Assembly (NCBI GenBank): GCA_014218235.1
Contig: CM024753.1
Span: forward strand, 3,782,001 to 3,846,000
DNA from: Colocasia esculenta
Taxonomy: Eukaryota; Streptophyta; Magnoliopsida; Alismatales; Araceae
Direction: 5' to 3'
Length of the DNA: 64,000 nt
Shown here: in pieces, positions 35,638 to 48,717 of the stretch
Position numbering within the stretch: position 1 is the stretch's first letter
Layout of the letters: every line of letters starts with the position of its first letter
Position numbers and translations under genes: made by a program
Notes under the pieces: generated by a model
Databases searched by the model: none
Told to the model about the DNA's origin: nothing
What the model saw: only the letters and a program-made list of their open reading frames with translations

Positions 35638-38430
35638 CGAAAACCATTATGGATCCAGATCGCGAAGGAGCACATGACGAGAAGGGAGGAAGCCAAGCAT
35701 CTGGGACACTTCTGTCACACCTATCCGGTATCCTCACTGTTCTTCTTCTATGTTTTGTGTTTTATGTTATTTGAACAGATAAGTTGCATGCACTTAAAGG
35801 TTCTAACTCTTACTTTGAAGATGGCGATGTAATATTACCACGTCTGAGGGAGATCAGTTTCGGTAAAGATTGCAGAAACGGAAATAGATTTATGCATATG
35901 AGTTGATCACTTATTCCTTGTTTGCGTAAGAACAGGTCGCTTGGGTGTGCTTGTAGCAATTTTGACAACCCATTTTTCATGACTGACCTCGGATGTAGGA
36001 GGATGTCACATCCACCGAGTCCATCTTGCGGTGGGAGTTCACTATGTGATCTAATCTCCAATTACGAGAGAAGAAGTTAGATGACTTCGTTAAAAACATG
36101 GAAAATTTGTTATCCGGACGCTTTTATAGCTTCACCCGACTATATGGCACATTCCAAGAGGAAGTAATTAACACCATGTGTTATATTGCTTCACTTAATA
36201 ACTAATCTATTTGGAGCATTCAGATTAAATGCATCGCTCTGGTTTCTTTAATGTATCTTTTTTTTTTGTTCAGTTCAGAGGTACCGAGTTCATACTCAGA
36301 ACCCTCCCACTAACCAATGTCCCAAACTTATTCAAAAGTTCTTAGAAAACTTTTCTTTAGTGGGAATGGAACCTAATGGTCACCGGAGCTCCATCAACTG
36401 AACTACTCTTTATGTATTTTTTTTAAATATATCTTACTGTTTATTTTTCTATATATTGTATATTTTTAACAATGCAGAGAAGATTAAAGATCACAGCAAT
36501 GGCGATGTAGCGATCGACTCTTACCATCGTTTCAAGTAAGTTCAATACATAGTCCCTAACTTTAACTCTCTCTATTGTTTTCTAACATTAATCATGAGCT
36601 TTCGTGCTTTATACTTTGCTTGGAGATTTAACAAGTAATGCCTACAGGAGATGTGAAGGTGCTGAAGGACATGGGTGCAGATGTGTACAGGTTCTCCATC
36701 TCCTGGCCAAGGATTCTACCTGGTATTTTTCTTAAGCTGAAGCCACTTTGATCATCTGAATGTTCTACCATACAATTACCTGATTTGCCAGTTTGAGTGA
36801 GTTCTAATTAATCACTGCATTCATGTCCGGCATCCGCGCGCAGATGGCAGGGGCACCCCAACCCAGACGGGATCGCTTACTACAACAAGCTCATAGATGA
36901 GTTGATAGCAAATGGTAAGCATATCCACATATATCGATCTCTTTAACTCAATCACTTTTTAAACGTATATATGGACTGACGCCGTGTGGATGCCTCAATT
37001 TCCACACAGGCATAAAGCCTTTCTGACCCTCTTCCACTGGGACGTCCCACAAGCTCTGGAAGACGAGTATGAAGGATTCCTGAACCGAAAGATAGTGTAA
37101 GCTCTCCATCTAGATCAAATCATTTATAATATTATCCTTTTAACAAACTTAAATGCTCACGTGGGTTAGTAAAATAATTTAGATATGTGGCCAATCGGAG
37201 GGCCACATTATATATATTATTTAACTCTCCTAAAATACTCTCTCTGAACCCCACTGCATTGGTGATCCATCTCCTATTTTTTTTGTTCGATGAACTCTCA
37301 CTTCCCCCTCAGGGACGATTTCGAGTACTATTCAAAGGCTGCTTTGAAGCTTTGGAGATCGGGTGAAGCACTGGATCACCTTGAACGAGCCATCCTCCTT
37401 CACTCGGAGCGGCTACGACAGTGGGAAGAATGCACCCGGCCGGTGCTCCAGCAGGGCGATATGCTCCGCAGGCGACTCCGCAACCGAGCCATACGTTGTC
37501 ACTCACAACATGTTGCTTGCCCATGCTCAAGCTGTAAGCTCTACCGAGAGAAGTATCAAGTACGTTTTCTGTTACCTGATATGGGAGAAATATTTGACCT
37601 CGACAATGTTTACTTAGAATTCAGGTCCTACAATATTCAAATGTTATGGCAAGCTGACCAAGAGTACATTGCTTCCGCAGGACAAACAACAGGGTGAGAT
37701 TGGCATCACCCTAGGACCCAGTGGATGGTCCCTTACTCGAACTCTCTGCAAGATACCCAAGCAAGAATGAGATCTCTGGATTTCGCATACGGATGTTAGA
37801 ATCACCAACCTTTATAATCCTTTCTTTTGTTACTCTGTATAAGGTTTCACGTACGGCGCCCGAGGGCAAATAGTCATGTTTTATTAACATTTCTGGGTCT
37901 CTTTGTTTTCCTTTTGAGATGATCAGGTTTATCAGCCACTGGTGCATGGAGACTACCCTTTTATCATGAGGCCATAGCGAAGGAGAGGCTCCCCCACTTC
38001 ACAAAGGAGGAATCCGACATGCTTAAGGGCTCCTACGATTTCATCGGCGTTAATTATTATACCGCAAGATACACACAGGAGCGTCCCATGCCCCCCAACC
38101 CTGTGCCTATCAGCTACCAGGATGATTTCTTGCCAATCTACTTGGTGGTGCATCGATCCCTATGTATTTTACATGCATGCATGGTACAGAAGGTTGTTTC
38201 ATGAGAAATATATCATGTAGGTCCGTCTCTATCATACATTCATGGTGCAGGAAGCTTTTCTTGATACATTATCAGATAAAATTACCTATATTATGCATTC
38301 ATGGCAGAGAAGGCTTTTCATGAATATATTGTTGTATAGGACTGTCTCTATTATGCTTTCATGGTACAGGTGGCCTTTTGCAAAAGTATATGCACGTATA
38401 CAACTTAGAGTAACTAGCCGGGAGAGTAGC

Positions 38431-38682
38431 ATGAGCTGGAGGGGCTGTGCCCCTCCACAAGCACGCTGCGTGGAGGGGGCGGATCCCTCCAGCATTAAAT
38501 ATTATTTTTAATTATAATTTGTGTACACAATAATGTATTTGTGGACACAAATCATCATTTGTGTATACAAATAGCGTAAAAAAATGAAAAAATAAAATAA
38601 ACAATTAATGAGGGGCCGTCCCCTCCACGCGTCCCCCCCCCCCCCCCCATCCAGCTATGCTGACAGAGCACAGCACTTCTCA
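38431..38682. repeat. Hairpin-ended interspersed repeat, copy 3
   Basis: It starts ATGAGCTGGAGGGGC, has the AT-rich GTGTACAC/ACAAAT core and a poly-C block, and ends GCTATGCTGACAGAGCACAG then CACTTCTCAT. The terminal stem is partly eroded. It lies inside the large intron between BGLU exons 9 and 10. Confidence 0.6.
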
Positions 38683-40080
38683 TACAACTTTGCCACAATG
38701 CATAAGATGACTCTGGATTCTCTCATTCTCTCAGTACGGTGCAGTAGAGGATCCTGGTCAGTACGTACATGGGGGATCGGAGTTTTTTACATTTTAACTT
38801 ATCTTGTGTAAAAGTTTTTACATTTTACGTAGGAACCGAAATGTAAAAATCCAAATTTCCCCTTGTATTGACCGGGCTCCCTCTTGCACGGCACCGAGAG
38901 AATCCGGAGTCTAAAAAGTTGGACTTGATCGATTGCCGATCTTTTTGTGGGTATATCAGATGCTAGAAGATGTGGGCTTAGAATACATGGTTTTTGCACT
39001 ACAAGACGCATGAGTTTGAGTAATTGATAGCTAGTCGGATGCGTACACTCTTTTGTTGCCGTGGAAAGAAAGCCATTAAGGACAAGTCAAGCTAGGTAGA
39101 TCCATAAAAATCATTTTATTATGTGTGTATGTGTGTGTGTGTGTATTAGCTAGTGATTACTTTATCAATAATGCTGACGACTTCCTTTTTGTTTGTTCCC
39201 AATGGATCAATGCAGAGGCCAAGAATGGAGTCCCCATTGGTGAACCGGTACCTAGATTATATGCTCATTCAATATTATCACATCTTCCAATTCTTATATT
39301 AATAGGATCAGATTAACGGCAAGACAACATGAGCAGTTTCTCCCTCATTCAAGAGTACTGATACTGCGTCTACGCATATGTTTTTGCACTGCAGACGGGT
39401 ACATGGCTTTACTCTTACCCAGAGGGGATTCATGATCTTTTGGTCTACACAAAAGAGTTCTACAACAACCCAAAGATCTACATCACTGAGAATGGTATGT
39501 ATACGTCATTCACACGTCTTTGCAGAGTGATACTAGTGTTGGTCATGTTGTGACATGCCTTTCTCTAATATTGCCCTAATGATCAGAACGTGTGAGCTAG
39601 ACAGCAATGTCCCACTAGAGACGGCACTAAATGACCACCACAGGGTCAAGTACTACAGAGAGCACCTCCAACAAGTGCATTCGGCCATGAGGTGAGACTT
39701 GTCACATTGAAGAATCACCACCATAAAATTTTCATGACGAAGCTCCCTCATGCATATGAGTATAGCTTACTTAACCTGCCCCTTTGCGTGACATTAATCT
39801 AGTGTTTGTCCACCTTCAACAGTCAAAGGGTGTTGGAGGGGAAAAAAAATGATCTATCCCTTGAGAACCTAATGAATATAATAAGCTTAGTTGGAGGCTC
39901 CTTTGTGCATGCAGGAAGGGGTAAACGTTGAAGGCTACTTCTGCGGTCTCTCATGGATAACTTCGAGTGGAGTAATGGCTACACCATGCGCTTGGGCTCT
40001 GCTATGTTAACTACAAAGATGGCCTCAAGCGCCTCCCGAAGCTTCCCATGAGTGGTTCACCGACTTCCTCGAGTCCTAGT

Positions 40081-40784
40081 TATTGAAATCTTCTACTATG
40101 GATTATGCTTACTAGGGAACTTGTAGTAGTTCTTTCAGATCTCGTCGACTTGACTTACCCCTCAAAGCTTATTTTGGGTTATTTTGGCTAGAAAAATGGA
40201 AGTATGATTTGAGTTATTAATGCTTTTGAAACATTTTAATAAAGGTTAGGTGTTCAGTTTATTTCAAATATTTGTATTGCAGTTAAGAATGACGGTAAAG
40301 TTTTTATGGGCTATTATGTCGTTCAGATAGTCATTGAACTGTTTACAAATGTCGGCAGTTCACGATGGATCGGATCCTCAAGATAAATTAAAGTTGTAAA
40401 TTTGTTAGGAATGATTGCAAAAATATCATAATTGCATACGTAACTACATAATTAATTACCACTTGATGAAGTCAATCGGGGAACCCACAAAGGTCGAGAC
40501 GATTGGACTATGGAATCCAAAGTTGTGTGCTTACATGATCGTTGGAGATGGAAAATGATGTCATCGTTATCAAACCAATATCGAACTAGGCCTGCAGGAA
40601 GTCAATCCTGGGATGGGAGCTCCTGGAGTCGACACTACAACATTCAAGTCAAAAGTCGGCCGTATGAAGGGAAGTAGAGGGGATTTAGAAAGAGGGAGAT
40701 AGAAAGTCAATACTAGGGGGAGAAGAGGGAAGGAAAGGCATGGTTGTCACTTCAAGTTTCACAAGCAGAGTTTCCAAATTGGGT
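40081..40784. other. Downstream region of the beta-glucosidase copy
   Basis: Noncoding, probably 3' untranslated and intergenic DNA. No element was recognised. Confidence 0.4.
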
Positions 40785-40963
40785 AATACTTAGTGCACAC
40801 CAAGGTGTGCACTAAGGTGGGCACACCCACTAGGGGTGTGCCATTTGGCCTTGGGGTTGGGAAAAGTGGGATGGGGGGATATTATAATCCCCCCAAGGCC
40901 AAATGGCACACCCTTAGTGGGTGTGCCCAATTTAGTGCACACCAAGGTGTGCACTAAGTATTT
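40785..40963. mobile_element. MITE, near-perfect hairpin (TTAGTGCACACC family)
   Basis: The ends ATACTTAGTGCACACC... and ...GGTGTGCACTAAGTAT are inverted. Inner arms GGGCACACCCACTA, GTGTGCCATTTGGCCTTGGG and GGGGGGATTATAATCCCCCC-like bases pair almost fully. It is the best preserved of three related copies (also 7135 and, truncated, 21066). There is no ORF. Confidence 0.8.
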
Positions 40964-42858
40964 CTCTTCCAAATTCTATCTCAGGCATGCATTGATCCCT
41001 GTCACTCATGCATTGATTGTGTGCTTACCCTGCGCTGACCCCTCACTCCACATGGTAGTCACAATGTTGGCTTTGCGCCATGTTTCTTCGTGCAGACATG
41101 GGTGCATGACAACTACTCTGACCTATGTCCGATTTTCTCTTTTGGATTGCCATGGACCAGCTAGTATATTGGGCTAGTGCAGCTATTAGATCCAGGTCAA
41201 ATTGAAATTGACGAACCATGCGTAATTAAGATATTTTTTTAAACACTTACTAATAAGTGGTTAAGAAAATATTTAAAATTAATGAAGATATATCATAGAT
41301 GAGTGAGTAGACGCAACTAAAATTTTCAACAAATAATATAAATTCATATAGTAAATGACCACCTAAGTACGATCAAACATTCACAAACTGTCTAAACAAG
41401 ATAATTCAAGACTTTAAGTTATATATATACATTCTCATCAAATAAATGAGAATATACACATCAATCCCAAAGTCTTGAATAGGAAGGTTTATTGACATGG
41501 CCTTAACACGCTCTCCTGAGGTGCGTATAGTGTTAGATTGCACCCACACACCTCTGCTCACATGGAACACTCTAAGTACTTAAATAACATCAAATTAAAA
41601 AACATTCATTGATATATATGCATAGATTGAATTAAGCGACATGTAATTTAAAGAACATTCAAATAAATAACTTCAAACTTAATTCATATGCATAAGTCCA
41701 ATGAGAAGATCTAATCATAACTTAATTTAAAGAACATTAATTTTAAAAAACACCAACTTTAACTTAAATAACACCAAATTAACACATATATGCAAACAAA
41801 AAATTGATGCAAGATAAATCTAAATTCATAATTAACATTAAAATTTCTTATCAAAAAGTTTATTGCCTAAATAAATTCTTCACTTTCCATTCGAACTATC
41901 CTCTCATGGATGAGAGATCTAGCATCAATAAGAACAATGGTAATAAGATGATAAGAACGGAGGGTCCCTTAGGGATACAATTTTTTCTCTAATATCATAC
42001 TTGGTTGTCATGATCATCAACACCATGTTATGATATTCAAGCTAAAACTAGCCTATTACATCATCCTTTATAAATTTCCTCATAATTATGCTCCCTGTAG
42101 AATTTGAACCTTTGACATCATAATCCTAGTGTACACAAAGGGCTAATCACTAGGCTAATCCTTGAGTATGGCTAGTGTTTACTATTACTATGAACTGCCT
42201 AATAACATTTGCATCATTTATAAGCTGAACTACAATGATGATTGATGCAGCGCCTACCCCTACATGGAGAAAGCATGCATTTAAAAACAAACAATAGAAA
42301 ATTGAAGGTATGCATTCTTATTTGTTGAAGTTCTTTCCTATGCAAAAAAGGAAGTCTTCAAATCAAACCATTCATCTGGTTCAGCTCAAGATCTTCTTTA
42401 CTTATCTTTCTCAAGTAAGAGGAGCAAGTTGCAATGTACCTTTATTTGCAAATGGATCTAGAAATGCAGTAGCTTGAGAGTCGTAGGTCCTAAATCCCTA
42501 CATGTATTCTTGTGCTAGGAGAAGACCCATGTAGAAAGCATTACATTATACCAAGAGGGACTTGGTCAGCATCAACATAGAAGACTACTCTCCATCCCAC
42601 CGTTGGCCACCCCAGGCCCAACAGCCCCCTCGCACCCCCACTGCCCCCTCCCCATAGGGCCCCACCCACCACCGAGCACCCATGCCGCCCCCCCCCCCCA
42701 ACTGGCCGTCCCCCCCACAACCGAGCACCCCTCCCTCACTGCCCCACCCCCCAATTGCTAAGCCCGCCCCCACCGCTAGCTGCCCCCCCCCCCCCCCCCC
42801 CCCACCGCTCGCCTGCGCCCCCCATCATTGGCCCCACACCCACCTCACCATCAAATCA

Positions 42859-42890
<32 letters not shown>

Positions 42891-43366
42891 GGAGAAGAGA
42901 GGAGATGGCCACCAGGGGGAAAAGTGAAATAGCAATTGAAATATTTGGTCTCAACATCCACTAAATTTAGCAACCAAAATAGTTCAATCACAATTCAGTC
43001 CGAGATCTGAGATCGAATTGTGATTGTGGTCAATTAATTCGGTCGCAAAAGTTTAGGCCTCAACATGCCAAAAAAAAATTGTGATCGAAGTAATTCAATT
43101 GGAAAAGCTTTCGTTCAAAAATGTTAACATCTCAAACTTTTGAGACCGAAATACTTTCGGTCACAATTCAGTCTCAAATTGTGTTCGAACTAATTATGTC
43201 GCTAATTTTTAAGCCTAAACATACAAATACGAAAAACTTTGTGACCAAAATACTTAAATCACAATTCGGTCTCTATCTCCAAAATTTTTTGTAGTGATGT
43301 GGATTTCCACAAAGAAAGATGAAAAGAAAATAATAAAAGTAAACAATAAAGGATTAAGTGTAGAAT
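40964..43366. other. Intergenic DNA with low-complexity tracts
   Basis: AT-rich to about 42570. Then comes a C-rich block (42590-42840) containing poly-C runs at about 42690 and 42783-42803, and a (GA)n tract at 42859-42900. Open frames in the C-rich block are compositional. No gene was recognised. Confidence 0.5.
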
Positions 43367-44219
43367 CACTACTAGAAAAATAGGCTATACCTACAACCCA
43401 AAACCGTAGGTGTAGGCGAAAAATAGTAGGTAATGATCTTTACCTACAACTTTCCTTACGACTTGGCTCGTAGGTATAAACACCGTAGGTAAAAAATATA
43501 CCTACGAAGTGAAAGTCGTAGGTGTAAACTTTGTCTTTACCTACCACGTATATATGGTGTAGGTGTACACTGTGACTTTACCTACCACGTATATATTGTG
43601 TAGGTAATTTAACTAGATGCACCAGATAGGTACACCTACCAAATGATAGTTGTAGGAAAACATATACCTACCAAATTACAACTATACATAATTTCAGAAA
43701 TGTGACTTCTAGAGCCACCCATTACAAACACTCTTACATGTTCACATCCACAACTAACATTTCATAATATTCACATCCAAAACCAACATTTCATCCCGTT
43801 CACATCCACAACCAACACTTCATGTACACATTCATTCACACATCCATTCACACATACATCAAACACATCCATCCAACACATCCATTCACAAACATCAACA
43901 ATTTCTCATAATTTAAATAACATCAAAAGTACATGTGAATATACATGTAAGAAAGTTTCATCACTAAGATTAAAGTTATACACATGACAAGTACTTTCCA
44001 TAATTGTTCATCCAATGTATAAGACGTGTGTGTATGAATATAAGTGGAACATCACATATAGCTAAGATGCTAATCATGATCACCAACTTGGCTCTTAAGA
44101 TCCAATTGCACCTGAAATTGTAAAAAAAAAAAGACAGAGAGAGACAAAGCAAAGTTAGGAAAAATTTTATCACAACATGACAAACATTTAAAGTATAAAC
44201 AAGTGGAACACATACATAT

Positions 44220-45758
44220 TCTAGAAACCATAGGATGTGGCTTCCAATAGCATCCTTCATTATCTTCCTGTTATGGTCCTTGATAAATAGTGGAGAGTCA
44301 GGTTTGTTCGCCAATAAGACAGCAACTTCACAAAAGTCTTGGCCAATAGATCTGCCCATCACTATTTTCGTTGGATATGTGCTTATGACAATACCGATTG
44401 CCACTTGACTTCCATACATATCCAACAATTTAACTCGTTTTGATTTCAACTACAAGTAAAAAAAATTGAGAAATGATTAATCAGGTGATGGTTATGACAG
44501 CTCAAATTTTGCATAATCTTCAAAACCTTCCCCAAGGATGGATTATTCCTAGCTAGAATAATCAAATAGTCGTGAACAAAAGGGTTTGATTATTTCACAG
44601 AACGGAGTGCTGTAGTAAAAATTTTGTTTTTAGAACAGCTCGAATTGACAGGAGGCTGTTTATAACCTCGAATTCCAATAAAATCTTTCACAGAACGGAG
44701 TACTATAATAAAATCTTGCTTGGGGATTACAGGAGGCTGTTTATAACCTTGAATGCTAATATTAAGATTTTCTTTGCTCCCAGGACTGTAACTGATCAGC
44801 CTGCCCACTTAATGGATAAGTTATATATAGACAGTATAGTATCACATTCTATTTACTACTGAAAACTCAATTACTCAAGTATATCGGGAGATATCAAAGA
44901 TATGCAAAAAATGTAGTCACATTTGCTACTAAAAACTCACTGAATGTGCATCCTGTTTAGTCACACTTGCACTTTCTTTTAGTGCCACTCCACCATCCAC
45001 ACTATCATTTTCCTCCTACATGTAAAATAATAAGTGGATCAGATAACAATATTATGTAAACTATAGTTATTCCAAAAAACTAGAGTTAAATCACCTGAAA
45101 TTTTGAGTTTGCTCTCTCCAACTTGGCAATCCTCTCCTCAAGATTCTTAACACGGTCACCCAACATCTTATTTTCATCCTTCAAAATATCTGTACTTCTT
45201 CCCCATAAAGTTGCAGGTGTCGGTCCAGTACCTAAACCTCGTACACGACCAGGTTTGTCTTCACCAAGCACTTGAGAATATATATCATATTTAGATGCCA
45301 CCGTCTGAGAAGAGCTAGCTGAAGATTGTGATTGTTTTAAGGCTTGGATTTTCTCCTATTTGAAAACATATCTTTGAGAAGACTCCTTTCTTTAAAATCC
45401 AATGCAGCACATTATCAAAGCCATTCAAGAACATGCTAAATAATAAGCAATCTACATATTCAATGTCGACTTGCTCTTTGCCAATTTCTATCCACATATG
45501 CCTATGAATTCAATAAAGTCAGCATCGTTATATAAGAAAAAAAAGACAATAATGGCAGCAACAAGAATAGACTCACTCCATGTATGATTGAACAATATCT
45601 GAATTCAACTTTGACTGTTTGAAAGTGTTTGTGTAAATGTCTTCAATATTTTTCAGTTTCTTTGCTTGATGTGGGTTTGACAATGGTGATGGACCCCACA
45701 TGCCTTTTTCACTTTCTTCACTTTTTTGACTTGTTGTGGTGAAAGACAAACCATTCAT
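44220..45758 (-). CDS. CACTA-borne Transposase_24-like (Ptta/En-Spm) protein, exons
   Basis: Separate exons can be read. 45758-45573 encodes a Ser-rich N-terminal piece (GLSFTTTSQKSEESEKGMWG). About 45362-45097 encodes YSQVLGEDKPGRVRGLGTGP then TPATLWG and a coiled coil (ENKMLGDRVKNLEERIAKLE). About 44452-44220 encodes GSQVAIGIVISTYPTKIVMG, then CEVAVLL and MKDAIGSHILW. The VLGxxxPGRVRGLGxGPTP motif is the hallmark of the plant Transposase_24 family. The last exon matches the DUF8039-type domain that follows it in CACTA proteins. The exon at 44452 follows TTGTAG and 45097 precedes GTGAT. The start is not certain and the set may be incomplete. These proteins are thought to bind the element's subterminal repeats. 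Confidence 0.7.
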
Positions 45759-47769
45759 TTGTCTCTTTCCCCTATCTCAAAAAAACAATAATGATAAACA
45801 TATGTTCATATGTACCCACAAAATGTATATAAGAAGTTAGTAATACACTTACATAGTCAAAAATTTCTTAACTTTTCCAAATAATATCAATAGGTTGTCT
45901 AATATCTGCACAATTTCACATCATTGTTAAGAAGAAGAGATTGGGTAAAAAATAGCAAGAAGAAGAGGTTACATGAGTGCATAAAACATATAAAACATAT
46001 ATGAACATTTGTCATGCAGCATAACAGTGAACTATCATTAATGAATTCTGTCATAAAACAGAAGGCTTGCTAGTTGCTAGCTAACACATGTATGATCTAA
46101 AGGGAGAAAAATAAGACAGAAAAATAAGAAAGGAATACATAAGAAAAATCTTTCTTCCAAAATCAGAGATAAAGTTATAAGGTGATGAAAAAGTTATTGC
46201 ACACCTAAATATGCTCGGAATATTACTAAGAAAAGGTACAATAAACCTAAGGGAACCAACTAGGGACCGAGTGCTCTCAGCCCAAAGTGCAGACTTTACC
46301 TGGCCCTTTTTCATCCTCCCACTAAAGAATAAAAGCTACTCACATCTCATTGATATTTCCAGGTTGATGGATTTTCTGGTTTTGCATTCTTATTGGATTA
46401 TGCGAACTGCCCTGCCTCCATCAGCGGTTTCAGCATGAACCAGCCTTACATCACAACCAGATGTCTTATTAAATAGTTAATAACATAACAATTACGCATA
46501 GGTGGCTGCTACAGAGAGAAAAATACATTAATGTGCCTAGGATGCTGGCGCCATAAAAACCTGAATATGGTGTGCATTGCCACAAATTATATCAGCATTA
46601 AAAAGATGCTAACTATAGAAAGCAGAGTTTCAACTAATGTAGGCCAACTATAGAAAGTAGAGTTTCAAGCAAAACTAGGTAAGCAAAATCCCTGCAAATC
46701 AAGTTAGTTTCCATGTATTTCAACTACTAGGTTAAGTAGGGAAATTTGAAAGAATGGAGCAGACCGGTCATTAAAATTTGGGAGCACATAACTTTAAGCT
46801 CTATGATGTCTAGTTTTCACTCTATCAATCTCAAGGAATTCAACAAATGAAGTGGAGAAAGATGGGGACAAATTGTGAGCATTCCCCAGCCTAGAAATGA
46901 CAAAAGACTTAAGTTTGAATGCTCTTCAATCACCATCATTCACTCACACGGAATCAAACAATTGTGAACTTCCTAGAGAAGCCAAGGGACCAAGCAGTGC
47001 CACACAGAGAAGGCCGTCTAACTTAAATTTCCACACAAAAAGGTCGAAAACAGTGCGAGAACACAGGAAGCATTCAAATGTTCCTGATCCAAATACAAGT
47101 GTTCACAGCTTTTACTCGCATTTGATCTATCCACTGTTACCTGTGTGGACCTGCAAATGAACACCAGAGCACTTCTTGTACATAAGGAGATAAAACACAA
47201 CAGCATCGAATGTCTTTATCTTCCCAAAAAGCAGTGCCTTCCCAGCTTAGGATGAAATTAGATGAGGAAGAAAACTTTCCAACCTTCCAATCTCTAGCCA
47301 GTTCTTCCTCCTTTTCAGGAAAAGAAATGTCGGCACATTGTTCACCATGCAATTGAACTGGTGGTTAAACAAGACTTCTTGGAATTAGTTTCCTCCATCT
47401 TCTGTTTAGCACCCACCACTGGTAGTGCTGTTGAATAGAGGAAGAAAGTCTAAAACAGATTTGATGTAGCTCGCACAGTCTGCATCTAAGGGCATTGCAG
47501 TTGCTTTCTTCAGTCAGATCTATCTTAAAACCATGTATTATGGAGATGAATGTGGGAGGATTATACCATAGCTGATTGAAATAGTACACGTCTATCTAAT
47601 TGAAGTAGTACATGGGAAATATAAAGCCAAAATTACATTATAATTCAAAATTATAATGATAATCATTTGGTTTGCCTTTCCATGTATTTCGGCTACCAGG
47701 TTAATCAGGGAAATTTGAAAGAATGGGACAAACTAGCCATTAAAATTTTCAGTTATCACTTAGTTTGCA

Positions 47770-48117
47770 TCCGCCGTTAATTTCGACCTCCAAATGCCCC
47801 TCATATCACTAACGTCCTCCAATGGAGACATCGAGTCTGCAGCTCCTGTCAGCAACTGGTTGCCCGGGGGGCTCCAGGCAGTGCTCCCCGACGGCGTCAA
47901 AACCAACCTCCTCAAGCTCGTCCTCGTCGGCCACAGCAAGGGCGGCCATTCGGCCTTCGCCCTAGCACTAAAGTCGTACTCCAAGACCACTCTGGACTTC
48001 TCTGTGCTAGTGGGGATCGACCCCGTCGCCAGCAGCGAAAGCCCCACAGGCCTCATGGTCCAGATCTCGCCTAAGTTCCTAACCTACGAGCACAACTATC
48101 TTGGGGATCGGAAGTAG
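47770..48117 (+). pseudogene. Captured chlorophyllase fragment inside the CACTA element
   Basis: The open frame reads NGDIESAAPVSNWLPGGLQ, VLPDGVKTNLLKLVLV, GHSKGGHSAFALALKSY, FSVLVGIDPVA, then LTYEHN and a TAG at 48115. This matches the central part of plant chlorophyllases (lipase motif GHSRGG with the nucleophile Ser, then GIDPVDG with the likely catalytic Asp). The C-terminal part with the catalytic His is absent, as is the N-terminal third, so no active enzyme can be made. The fragment is very GC-rich against its AT-rich surroundings. It lies wholly within the transposon and opposite in strand to the transposase gene, as expected of transduplication. Confidence 0.8.
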
Positions 48118-48717
48118 GAGGAGAGGAGGATGAGAAAGAAGAGGAAGAGATCATGTATCTCACCGTGCCGAGGATGTCGCCTCCGCGTACGCCGCCGCTG
48201 CAAGCCACGCGCTGTCGTCATCTGGTGCGGAGAAAAGCGGACGCCGTCGCCGTCCGCAAGCCACGCGCTGTCGTCGGCTCCTCCCCTCCTGCAGCTTCCG
48301 AGTGCGAACCCTGGCCTCCCCCTTTCTCACGGCGCATAGGGAGGTATAGTTTGCAAAGAAACCAACAGAAATGGGGTATAGGGTTTACGGTTTGGGTGAG
48401 ATAAATATATATTTATTAATATAATATTTATCAATTGTTGTAGGTATAGAAGTCTATATACTTACGAGATATTATTGTGTAGGTATTTGTCCCTTAAGTT
48501 TTGGCGCCGCTAGAAATTTTGAGGGCGGGAGAAGAAAATTTTGGGGATCAATTACTTATACCTACTATTAATATTTAAGGTTAGTAAATTTATGTTTATA
48601 ATGTAGGTAAATCTTTTTTATACCTACAATTAGTCTAAGCGTAGGTAAGTGCCGTAGGTAAAACCTATTTTTCTAGTAGTGAATGCTAAATATGATCGTG
48701 ATCGCCAGAGGTAGCAT

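Larger units (their letters stand above)
35279..40080 (+). pseudogene. Family 1 beta-glucosidase, about 13 exons, frameshifted
   Basis: The exons follow the plant BGLU plan: 1 (35279-35545, plastid-type leader, frame broken early, ends FPPDFMF), 2 (35660-35728), 3 (36478-36535), 4 (36647-36722, SISWPRILP), 5 (36844-36914), 6 (37010-37096, FHWDVPQALEDEYEGF), 7 (37313-37559, acid/base motif TLNEP), 8 (37682-37790, PYSNSLQDTQARMRSLDF), 9 (about 37926-38140, HGDYPFIM ... YDFIGVNYYTARYTQ), 10 (39216-39249), 11 (39395-39494, nucleophile motif YITENG), 12 (39587-39692), 13 (39915-40080, NFEWSNGYTMRLGLCYV, stop TAG). One-base shifts break exons 1, 2, 4, 6, 7, 8, 9 and 13. The hairpin-ended repeat lies in the intron after exon 9. 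Both catalytic Glu motifs survive. It is either a young pseudogene or a gene damaged by assembly indels. Confidence 0.85.
43367..48681 (-). mobile_element. CACTA (En/Spm) DNA transposon, 5.3 kb
   Basis: Terminal inverted repeats CACTACTAGAAAAATAGG are found at 43367 and, inverted, ending at 48681. A 3-base target duplication AAT flanks both ends (43364-43366 and 48682-48684). Both subterminal regions are full of ACCTAC/GTAGGT words in both orientations (43390-43680 and 48440-48670), the usual transposase-binding arrays. It carries a Transposase_24-like gene on the minus strand and a chlorophyllase fragment on the plus strand. No TnpD/TNP2 transposase is visible, so it is non-autonomous. Confidence 0.92.

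Noticed and set aside
42572..42927. Pro- or Gly-rich frames
   Set aside because: They come from poly-C and GA tracts and have no coding signature.
47137..47352. Minus-strand ADISFPEKEEELARDWK, similar to the start of plant isoleucyl-tRNA synthetase
   Set aside because: Only about 15 residues fit and nothing after them matches; too short to call a second captured gene.
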